From Ophiothrix spiculata (Eukaryota > Echinodermata > Ophiuroidea > Amphilepidida > Ophiotrichidae), in the NCBI GenBank assembly GCA_000969725.1, contig JXSR01S017602.1: a DNA stretch of 27,479 nt. One strand, given 5' to 3'. Below the pieces are notes generated by a model. That model did no database searches, was not told the origin of the DNA, and worked only from the letters and a program-made list of their open reading frames with translations. Positions 20,117 to 27,479 of this stretch are shown in pieces; within the stretch, counting starts at the first letter, position 1, and each line of letters opens with the position of its first letter. A program made the translations under genes and the position numbers.

Positions 20117-20622
20117 GTTTACTAGAAATTTGATGGATTTGAAGGACTCATTCTATAAGACATGTAGATAGAGTTACATGGCACGATATCATTCGATTTA
20201 AATAAATTGGCACTTTCAGTAATCAATAGCTCCAGCAAACTCTGGCAACTGAATGGTAATTTGACTGAGAATGCGGCTGTCGAGCCAGTTAAGGCTCAAG
20301 CGTTGTTCTTTGCTTATGCACAATTTGGCAGAAAAATGTAAGATGCGTATTGCGTTGTAGTCAAGTAATAACATCGCGCGACAGAACACACAGCGGAGTC
20401 ACTACGTATCGCGCAGCGTCGGTCCAGGTATGGCGCCCGCGTTGCGCAATCCCCTAACTTAGCAAAATTTTTAGGGTGCAAATAGACCTGTTTTTTATCT
20501 GTAATTTCTTAAATCTATGAGCTCCAGTATCTTGTTCATGACCATATCAAGTCCAAAAACAAAGGAAATATAATGATTCTATTAGCTGTCACTTACAACA
20601 TTTTGCCTTATTGAGTACTTAC

Positions 20623-20745
20623 TTGTCTCACAATTGACGCCAGTGTATCCCTGAGGGCATCCACAGCTGTAGCCACTTACACCATTCTGGCATACTCCTC
20701 CATTTTGACAGGGAGCACTCAGGCAGTAATCAAACCCTCCAGTAC
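20623..20745 (-). CDS. Exon: EGF-like domain 4 (TGGFDY type)
   Basis: This is the near-identical sister of the exon at 21117. It shares the CQNGGVC segment that lacks the O-fucose Thr, and it differs by Gly for Arg before Cys5 (SCGCPQ). Exon, donor-side intron and CpG-rich intron block are all shared with that sister. Its GCPQ signature matches the exon at 16362, and each of these two is followed in the transcript by a long VQP-type EGF. This hints that a two-exon pair was copied as a unit. The acceptor is tttag and the donor is a|gtaagt. Confidence 0.93.
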
Positions 20746-21116
20746 CTAAATAAGAAAACAAATTATGGCAAATGAAATGTAAATTTATACAATGACATCA
20801 ATGGCATGTGTACTCCTGGGCTTGTCTGATTTACTGAGCAACAAATATCTCATAGCTTGCAATTTTGTAGCTTTGCAAGAACACACAGCGGAGTCACTTC
20901 GTATCGCGCAGCATCGGTCCAGGCATTGCGCCCGCGTGGTGCAATTCTCTAACTTAGCCAAATTTTTAGGGTGCAAATAGACTTGTTTCCTATCTGTAAT
21001 TTCTTAAATCTATGAGCTCCAGTATCTTGTTCATGACCATATCAAGTCCAAAAACAAAGGCAATATAATGATTCTATTAGCTGTCACTTACAACATTTTG
21101 CCTTATGAGTACTTAC

Positions 21117-21239
21117 TTGTCTCACAATTGACGCCAGTGTATCCCTGAGGGCATCTACAACTATAGCCACTTACGCCATTCTGGCATACTCCTCCATTTT
21201 GACAGGGAGCACTCAGGCAGTAATCAAACCCTCCAGTAC
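21117..21239 (-). CDS. Exon: EGF-like domain 3 (TGGFDY type)
   Basis: This is a 41-codon member of the [12 protein letters not shown] family. Cysteines are at exon codons 8, 13, 19, 28, 30 and 39. CLSAPC fits the POGLUT1 O-glucose motif. The pre-Cys3 residue is Val (CQNGGVC), so the O-fucose acceptor Thr found in paralogues is absent. [10 protein letters not shown] fits the EOGT O-GlcNAc pattern. It is nearly identical, exon and intron, to the next exon 494 bp away, which shows recent tandem duplication. Confidence 0.93.
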
Positions 21240-21424
21240 CTAAATAAGAAAACAAATTATGGCAAATGAAATGTAAATTTATACAATGACATCAAGTGTT
21301 AAGAATGATTTTTACAAGGAACGGTAGGATTTGCAAACTGAGAAAAATGAAATTATGCAAGTAAGTCTATGGTCTTAATAATTCTTCTGAACACCACCTC
21401 AACCGACAGAATCATTCTCATATG

Positions 21425-21566
21425 TGATGACGGGTTTTTCAAGCTCTAGGTTTGTAGCACTGACAGTAAATTTGATGACGGGTTTTTCAAGCTCTAGGTT
21501 TGTAGCACTGACAGTAAATTTGATGACGGGTTTTTCAAGCTCTAGGTTTGTAGCACTGACAGTAAA
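21425..21566. repeat. Minisatellite, three near-identical 48-bp units
   Basis: Units start at 21425, 21473 and 21521, each containing GACGGGTTTTTCAAGCTCTA. The period is a multiple of three, so both strands stay open. The minus strand would read FTVSATNLELEKPVIK three times. No acceptor/donor pair of the gene's phase flanks it, so I call it intronic. Confidence 0.85.
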
Positions 21567-21854
21567 ACTGTTGTCTCCATTGGCAAGGTTTGAACTATAT
21601 TTCATATCCATGGAGGACCATAAAGCACAAGCTGGTACGTATACTAAGAACTGTTCGGACAGATAGGGTGGGCCAAGATGAAAAAAAAGCCTTGGGCACT
21701 ATGATGTGCAATTTTGAAAAAAATCCTTTATTTAGCTGCATAGCAACCTACCAGTACAATTCAATAAGAAGTGATGTAGCCGCATTGTTTCATGGTTACA
21801 ACTAAATTTGATTTGAAACTTCAATTTGAGTTGTATGATGTGAATGGCTTTCAA

Positions 21855-22114
21855 TTAACCCTAACTCCCAAACGCTTAAAAACTATCTAAGTCCGAATAC
21901 GTCATACAAAAATTTCTTGTTTCCCCTGGGATTTGAACCCTTGACCTCTCGCATCCCGTTCCAATGTCCACCTATGGCAAGCCACCGAGTATGGCCTGCC
22001 ATGGCAGCACTTTCGTGCCCATCTGTAACCCCGGTCTATGACGTATTTGGACTTAGGCGAATTTCTTGATTTTTGCTTGTTGGATTTTGTTGGACTGAGG
22101 AGGGTTAGGGTTAA
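21855..22114. mobile_element. TTAA-flanked MITE-like element, copy 2
   Basis: TTAA at 21855-21858 and 22111-22114 bounds 252 bp with ends CCCTAAC and GTTAGGG. Subterminal arms pair around TAAGTCCRAATACGTCATA. On the minus strand the interior has GGTTCAAATCCC, a tRNA B-box-like string. Ends and target fit piggyBac-type MITEs. Confidence 0.75.
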
Positions 22115-22165
22115 TAGTGGATATTGAGGTGTGTGAAATCGGAATTGTCAATCCCAAGTACTTAC

Positions 22166-22288
22166 TTGTTTCACAATTCACTCCAATGTATCCTGCGAGG
22201 CACTGGCACCTGTAGCCGCCTATGAAGCTTTGGCATGTGCCGCCATTTTGACATGGAGCATTCTGGCAGTTAGTACTTCCTCCAGTAG
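22166..22288 (-). CDS. Exon: EGF-like domain 2
   Basis: This 41-codon EGF module reads [23 protein letters not shown] and GYIGVNCET around its six cysteines. The CQNGGTC segment fits the O-fucose consensus (C2xxxxS/TC3). It lacks Ser in the CxSxPC position. It is related to the TGGFDY-type array just downstream (same GVNCET end and gtaagt donor) but is the most diverged member. A TTAA-flanked element and a minisatellite lie in the intron on its 3' side. The acceptor is attcag. Confidence 0.92.
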
Positions 22289-22451
22289 CTGAATGGAAAT
22301 ACAAGTGTGTCATTAGAATTGTTTATACAAATTAAGATGTATTATATGGCAGGGCAGGATTGAATGCAAAATAAATTATACAGACCACAAGCTTGTTATT
22401 GCGATATAGTTTTAAGTCACTGCACAGATCTAAGAATTTATTAACAAAAAT

Positions 22452-22760
22452 ATTAAAGTGCCTAAATTTGCACAATTTGGCACAAATTTTGAAAACTTTT
22501 GAGAAGTTGACCCATCAAAATCTGGGGGGGGGGGGTAATCATATTTGGTTTTGGTAGGGGTGTGCCGCTGGGAAATGTGAATTACCAACCATGCATATAC
22601 CAAGAAAAAGGGGACCCATATATACCAAATGCCCAAATTTTGGGTCAAATTTATACATATATTGATATTTATATTTAAATATTTTCTGCTAAATTTTGTT
22701 TGAAATTTGCGCCATTTGGTGCAAATTTCAGAAAATTTTAAAAACAGACCCATTAAAATG
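22452..22760. repeat. Diverged direct repeat in intron
   Basis: Two segments starting about 22454 and 22706 share a TTTGCRCMATTTGGYRCAAA-like block followed by GAMCCATYAAAAT. A G13 tract lies in the first. The copies are old and imperfect. Confidence 0.5.
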
Positions 22761-22802
22761 CCACATTTTGCCACGAAAAAGAACCCATTGGCATACCAGA
22801 CA

Positions 22803-23035
22803 GCCTGATTTTGCTACCGTAGTTTGCAGCACATCCCCGTAATCACTTTTATACTAAGTACCCCTCCCGGGATCAAAATACCCAATTAATTCTGAAAAGC
22901 AATGCAAAGAACTAATTGAGATACTAGTTTGCCCTGATTTTGCTACTCAACTTTGCCACACATCCATATAACCACTTATTAGTAGCCCCCATGTAAGCTG
23001 CAGGTATGGGCTCAAAAATACATCCACTAAAAATT
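22803..23035. repeat. Two-copy tandem repeat, about 129-bp period
   Basis: CCTGATTTTGCTAC occurs at about 22804 and 22933. Each copy continues with TTTGC, CACATCC and an AGTA/AGTAG-CCCC block. No coding signal is present. Confidence 0.6.
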
Positions 23036-23279
23036 GTAACATTATATCTCAATACAAGATTTTGTAAAACTGAAACGCCTTCACTGTTCATCTTGTTCAT
23101 GTTGGATTGTGGGTAAATTTTCACTCGTTACAGCAAAGGTGCAGGCACTTGCACATTTGCAGACATGGGTAAAAAAAAACCAGAACGTGATAAAATATGA
23201 CAGCGTACGCTAGTGCAAAGGTTGTAAGAATGACATCCCTATCATTATTGGATCAGTTTTCCATATTTGAAGTGATTAC

Positions 23280-23402
23280 CTTGCTCACAGTTAGCGCCTG
23301 TAAACCCTGCAGCACACCGGCATAGATAAGTCTCCCCTCCTGTTGCAGTACATACTCCATTATTTAGACAGGGATTATTGGTGCACCCATCAAGACCATC
23401 TC
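23280..23402 (-). CDS. Exon: EGF-like domain 1
   Basis: This 41-codon EGF module has all six cysteines in the order CTNNPC, LNNGVC, CRC and GFTGANC. The loop between Cys3 and Cys4 is TATGGETYL. The segment before Cys6 (GFTG) is the usual EGF turn. It lacks the CxSxPC O-glucose motif, and it lacks Thr/Ser before Cys3, so Notch-type O-fucose is not expected. The acceptor is tttcag and the donor is g|gtaatc. This is the first EGF after the tandem HYR pair and is diverged from the later arrays. Confidence 0.92.
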
Positions 23403-23459
23403 CTGAAAATGTGAGCAAAGAAAAATGAATTCAAAAGAATACCTTGTGGCGATTCCAAT

Positions 23460-23867
23460 GTAACGTTTGTGACAGAAAATCGATTTCCCCCCCCTTTTAA
23501 ATGGCTACAGAAACTAGCATAAACATTGTATTCATGAGTTTGTTGTTGATAATGGTGCTCACTGGTGGGGTTAAGACATGTAGATGTTTTAAAATTAAAA
23601 ATTAAATGCCAAAATCCTGAATAAAGTTCATGTAATGTTCGGTAACGTTTGTGACATTGCACAGAAATAGTATTTTGCTCCAAATGACTTTAAAGTAAAA
23701 TTTCTCTGACGTTGTTTGTGATTTGTTCATTGCGCTTTTTACCGACCATGGGTAAAACATTTACAAATATTTCATAAAAATGGTGGGACATTCTATATTA
23801 TAATGCATTGTTTTATGTGGTAACGTTTGTGACATTTAGGTGTAACGTTTTGGTAACGTTTGTGACA
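23460..23867 (+). repeat. Four-copy 15-mer cluster GTAACGTTTGTGACA
   Basis: Exact copies start at 23460, 23642, 23820 and 23853, all in the same orientation. A partial GTAACGTTT lies at 23842 and a diverged GACGTTGTTTGTGA near 23708. The first two intervals are about 180 bp. Sequence between copies is not obviously repeated. Confidence 0.85.
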
Positions 23868-24308
23868 TTTTTGAACTAAAACATGTGCTCATTCATGCAT
23901 TGATAGAAAAACTTTTTCTGTTTGGGAAATACTTCTCACATACCAAGTAACAAATGTATGACTGAAAACCTGCTTATGAGATCGAATAAAAAAGCTGATT
24001 TCTTGCTTTCTATGGAATGATCCTTCAGCTGTCTTTAAAAAATTGACATTAGGAACTGAAATAATGTGATTTACTGTATCAGTGTCAATTTTCCATGCTA
24101 CATTTATTTCTTCCACTTTTTCCATTCAATTTGATTAGTAGAAAAAAAAAACATACAGCAAAATATAATTTGAATATTACTACTGCAAAGGAAATTCAAT
24201 CCAGATGCCCGAAAATAAAAATGCACACATCTTAACATTAATTTAACCTCAATTTTGTCTACTTTTGCATCGGTAATTAAGGGCAAAAATAGAAATACAA
24301 TCACATAC
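23868..24308. other. Intron, nothing seen
   Basis: AT-rich sequence between the 15-mer cluster and the donor of HYR 2. No exon or repeat is supported. Confidence 0.5.
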
Positions 24309-24575
24309 CTATGATGTTGACATTGAATGTGCAAGTAGCATCATTTCCAGCAGCATCATAAAAAGTGTACCAAACTCTTGTTGTAGGACAGCTCACAGGG
24401 AACTGTGCCCCTGGGTAATGAGATTGTCTGCGAGAGACGCCCAAGTCATTGTCATCTGTTGATGTTGGTTCTGTCCATGTGGCTTGTACAGTTGCCTGGC
24501 CAGGGGACGCTACAACGCTGATATCTGAGGGGCAGCTTGATACTGTAGGAGGGACTGTATCTTCTTCTCCTGGCT
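24309..24575 (-). CDS. Exon: HYR domain 2
   Basis: This 89-codon exon fits the HYR consensus best of the four in the window. After an acidic linker (GEEDTVPP) come SCPSDI (Cys15), ATWTEPTSTD, a typical VWYTFYDAAGN strand-turn, and TCTFNVNII with Cys82. An additional Cys63 (PVSCPTT) makes three cysteines, so one may be free or paired with another module. The acceptor is atacag and the donor is g|gtatgt. It directly follows HYR 1, giving a tandem HYR pair next to the VWC module. Confidence 0.93.
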
Positions 24576-26011
24576 CTGTATATGGCAGAAAATTGAATGA
24601 TTAAGAAAAAATACAAAAGGAATATTAAAGCTTGGATCATACACCTATATCAACACCTTGATCAACACCAAATATTGAAGAATATCGTGAATTGATACAG
24701 ATAAGTGTGCGTGTAGCTGAACACAGCAAACCTGCAGAAGACGCAGTGCGCGTTGCATGTATGACTCGCGCATCAGTATCTACGACGCGCGTGTAACTGG
24801 GATTATGTTTACTTGCGGATGAAGAAAAGCCTCATAATTCCCGCCTATTTAGTGTTGATCAAAGTATATAGAATCTATAATTATCCTATACATTTGCATG
24901 TCAAAAAGTACAATTTTTTTCACTGCAAATTTTATTCATTTTGAGGTCTTTGGAGCAAGCAACATTATCTGAATAACATTCACATTACTATAGACCTTTT
25001 CATACCGATATTTTCCGAAGATACCCGAAAGCTTGAACACATCCCGATCGTTTCCGGGAAATAAACAGTACCTCAGTGCCTAATCTTTAGACAAAGTTCG
25101 ACACTTCTAGAGTATGTTTCCAACAACGACGAACGTTGCCGTTTTTATCATGCACTTTTTGCGGTACTATTTCATTGTCTTTTGCCGACTGCAACTGCTG
25201 TGGCACGTATGTGACCATGTTTTCCGAAGTTTTCCGATCGCTATACATCAGATTAGGTAGAAGTTAAGGAGGTGACCTTTTTTTTTTGGGGGGGGGGGGC
25301 TAACGGGTCACTAATGGGCTATTTTTTTGATCAGATGATGATAGCAGAGTTAGAAGTTTGTATACTGAATAAAATGTCATATATGTGTATATTTGATAAT
25401 AAGTTCTTTTTGATCTGCAAAAATATCTAGAGAGGTATCAGCAAACTTATGCATATCAAATAATATAGAAATGCCTTTAGCCCTCGGGTGATCTCCCACT
25501 ATTTCTACTTGTGTAAATTGTAGTTAAGCTTACGGTGACCATTGTTTTGTATGACTGACTGACTTACTACGTCTTTTACGTGCGCTGTTTGGCTTGATGG
25601 GATGTTTGGATTGAGACCAATCCTGTATATCTTTAAAATGGATACATTAGAGGTTTGCATAGTGCAGCATAGTGCAAGGCATAGTGCAATTGCACTATGG
25701 TCATGCGCAGTGCCGTGCACAATGCTTTTTTGTGCAATATGCTTTTCCTGTTAGCTCCACTTTTGCTTTTGTCTTTGTCCTATTTAAACGTGTGAACATA
25801 GCGCTCCCAAATTTGACATTTCGTTGACTTTGACCGTCATTTTGAGGGGAAGTCTCTGTGTACTTATTTGTGACTGATCTGAACATTGTTAGTATAACTT
25901 TATATCTCTGTCTCCGAGTCTTTAATTGTTTATGCTTCATTAGTATTGCCAAATTAACGATCCTCACGCTACCAAGTAAATATCACTACAATATGATCTT
26001 AGACTACTTAC
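24576..26011. other. Intron between HYR exons; G12 tract and GCATAGTGCA repeats
   Basis: No exon is supported. It holds a T-run/G12 tract near 25279-25300, a CpG-rich patch near 24730-24790, and three short GCATAGTGCA-like repeats at 25657-25690 ending in ATTGCACTATGG. Confidence 0.5.
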
Positions 26012-26296
26012 GAACACCAGTAATGGTGAAGTTGCACGATGCAATCATGCCATCAAAGTTGGACAAATCGTATTTAACCAGTCTTGGAATCCTGTTAGGA
26101 CTGACATAAATCCTGGCATCTACATGAGATTTGTAGCTCACAAATGTGTCATCGGGAACCGACGTAACAAAAGGTGGCTCCGTCCATGTGACTTCCTTGA
26201 ACGAGCCTGGCTCCGTGGGTACAAGCATGTTTGAAGGACAGCCATTTAGTCTCATATCATGTGGTGTAAGTTCACATGGTGGAATGGGGTTGGTGC
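26012..26296 (-). CDS. Exon: HYR domain 1
   Basis: This 95-codon exon opens with a proline-containing linker (TNPIPPC) and then a hyalin-repeat (HYR) fold. Visible hallmarks are GCPSN near codons 19-23, EVTWTEPP in the first strand, LVKYDL before the end, and the closing SCNFTITG with Cys88. HYR is an immunoglobulin-like beta-sandwich module of extracellular adhesion and matrix proteins. A third cysteine (Cys8) in the linker lacks an obvious partner within the exon. The acceptor is ttcag and the donor is c|gtaagt. The intron on its 5' side carries a 177-bp transposon-like element. Confidence 0.92.
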
Positions 26297-26386
26297 CTGA
26301 AATAAAAGATCAAAAAATTGTTTACATAATTTATTCTAGGAGGAAATAGAACACATAAACATCACAATATATAACATATTCCCAAT

Positions 26387-26563
26387 CAGAGATGCCACTG
26401 ATTTCATTGAAAAAACCCTGAAAAGGCCATCAATTCTTGAAAGATACTCCAAAAAAGGCCGAAAATATATAAAATACGTAAATTAGAGATCATAAAAAAG
26501 CTGAAGTCATGGTTTGAGCTTCTAAAAAAATGATTTCAGGTTAAAATCAAAGTGGCATCTCTG
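26387..26563. mobile_element. CAGAGATGCCACT-ended element
   Basis: A 177-bp element has ends CAGAGATGCCACT and AGTGGCATCTCTG. CCAAT lies on both sides (26382-26386 and 26564-26568). The ends fit hAT-like MITEs, with a shorter than usual duplication. Confidence 0.72.
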
Positions 26564-26954
26564 CCAATACATTTAAAAACATTTAAAAACAATATTTCTT
26601 TTCATTAAGTTGTTGATAGGCTGCATTTTCTTGTTCATAAGATTGTTATTCTTCTTTTCTTTTCTTTCATTCTTCCTGCTGTTTTCAGATTGGTCTCCTC
26701 TCTGATTCATCCCAGTTGATAACACAATTATTTTGCAAGCTCAAATCATAAGGCACTATAGCAAAAATAGGCCAGTTGTTTGCGGGCAGCCACAGCCTGG
26801 CCATAGATTTAACTGGCTTAATTTTTATTTTTATTACAAAATTAAGCTGTGGCCTATAATTTTGCTTGAGTGCCAAATTATTGTGACTGCCTATGACAAG
26901 GTGTGTCTCTCAAATTCAATTCCTTTATTAAATATTGATGCATACATTACATAC
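26564..26954. other. Intron, nothing seen
   Basis: Sequence between the small element and the donor of the VWC exon. It includes a CT-rich stretch near 26650-26680. No further feature. Confidence 0.5.
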
Positions 26955-27152
26955 CGTTATTGCAATTAAATTTCTGACAGCATTCCCCCTCTTCCAAGGG
27001 TAGTAAAATACAGTTAGGTGGCGGTGGTGCGCAGGCCACTGTGTTGCAGATCGGTTGTCCAGCACGACAAACACAGGTTTGACATGGGTCACTTGTTTGA
27101 TATTCTTGACCTTCGCTGATTGGGTTCCCAAAGTTGTCTCTACAATTTGACC
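26955..27152 (-). CDS. Exon: von Willebrand factor type C (VWC) domain
   Basis: This 66-codon exon holds one complete VWC module. Ten cysteines fall at exon codons 4, 24, 27, 29, 36, 41, 48, 58, 59 and 64. They include the family hallmarks CxxCxC (24-29) and the CC pair (58-59) followed by a final Cys. A proline run (PPPP, 43-46) lies between the sixth and seventh cysteines. VWC modules mediate extracellular protein binding, often to TGF-beta/BMP ligands or matrix partners; no ligand can be read from the sequence. The acceptor is tacgcag and the donor is g|gtatgt. This is the most 5' exon visible, so the N-terminus and signal peptide must lie beyond 27479. Confidence 0.93.
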
Positions 27153-27209
27153 CTGCGTATGACGAGGATGAAATGGAAATTAACAACATTTAGTGCTAGA
27201 TATACTTCG

Positions 27210-27384
27210 CAGGCATGAGAATGGCCTTTCATTAAAAAACTGAAAGTGGTGAGAAAAACTGAAAAAGTGCGTAAAAATTAGGCAAAAACGCTCCAAAATA
27301 GGCTGAAAATAAATGAAAACAAGTACATTTTGGCAACCAAAAAAAAACTGAATTCCTTTTAAAAACTGAAAATTCTCACGCCTG
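27210..27384. mobile_element. CAGGCATGAGAAT-ended element with ACTTCG duplications
   Basis: A 175-bp element begins CAGGCATGAGAAT and ends ATTCTCACGCCTG. It has an exact ACTTCG duplication at 27204-27209 and 27385-27390. It sits 58 bp upstream of the acceptor of the VWC exon. Confidence 0.8.
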
Positions 27385-27479
27385 ACTTCGTCATTTTTGT
27401 AGTTTGTAGACATTTTCATTCAGAATTTTTCTCATGGTGATTGGTTTTTAAGAATGGTGTAAACCTTCATTCTGACTGA

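Larger units (their letters stand above)
20390..21300 (-). repeat. 494-bp tandem duplication containing an EGF exon
   Basis: The exon at 20623 and the surrounding intron are repeated 494 bp away at 21117. The match includes a CpG-rich block (AACACACAGCGGAGTCACT at about 20386 and 20880) and the donor-side TAGCTGTCACTTACAACATT. Divergence is low, so this is one of the youngest duplications here. Confidence 0.9.

Noticed and set aside
22111-22114. GTTAGGGTTAA as interstitial telomere repeat
   Set aside because: Only about two TTAGGG-like units are present, and they form the terminal inverted repeat of a TTAA-flanked element.

Overview
This is animal nuclear DNA. It is AT-rich and intron-dense, with GT-AG splice sites, tRNA-derived SINEs and many short inverted-repeat transposons, and it has no bacterial-style gene packing. 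The protein domains (EGF, HYR, VWC) and the repeat load suggest an invertebrate deuterostome such as an echinoderm, hemichordate or amphioxus. That placement is an inference; nothing in the window fixes the species.

One gene accounts for all the coding signal I can support. It lies on the minus strand, so its 5' side is at high coordinates, and it runs off both ends of the window. I resolve 26 exons between 27152 and 1114. In transcript order they are: VWC; HYR, HYR; EGF x4; a long-type EGF; EGF x4; a second long-type EGF; EGF x6; HYR; EGF; HYR; EGF; a four-cysteine EGF-like exon; a 13-codon exon carrying a furin-type RKRR motif; and an EGF. Every exon begins and ends in intron phase 1 and each carries about one module, so any exon can be added or lost without shifting frame. 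The visible product is about 1,260 residues of an extracellular, probably matrix or cell-surface, protein. I see no signal peptide, transmembrane segment, promoter or polyadenylation site, so both termini lie outside the window.

The gene has grown by local duplication at several scales. Single exon-plus-intron units of about 735-749 bp make up 16362-18521, each intron carrying the same SINE. A 494-bp unit is doubled at 20623-21239. A block of three exons (14985, 14490, 13964) matches a second block (13443, 12724, 11772). One intron copy carries a 254-bp MITE with TA duplications that its paralogous intron lacks, which gives an internal empty-site control.

The introns also hold two TTAA-flanked elements, four small elements with CAG/CTG termini, a TAA-flanked element, a 391-bp element, several foldbacks (one with 60-bp arms differing at two positions), a 3 x 48-bp minisatellite, and a cluster of the 15-mer GTAACGTTTGTGACA. 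I found no convincing second gene, CRISPR array, rRNA or intact tRNA.
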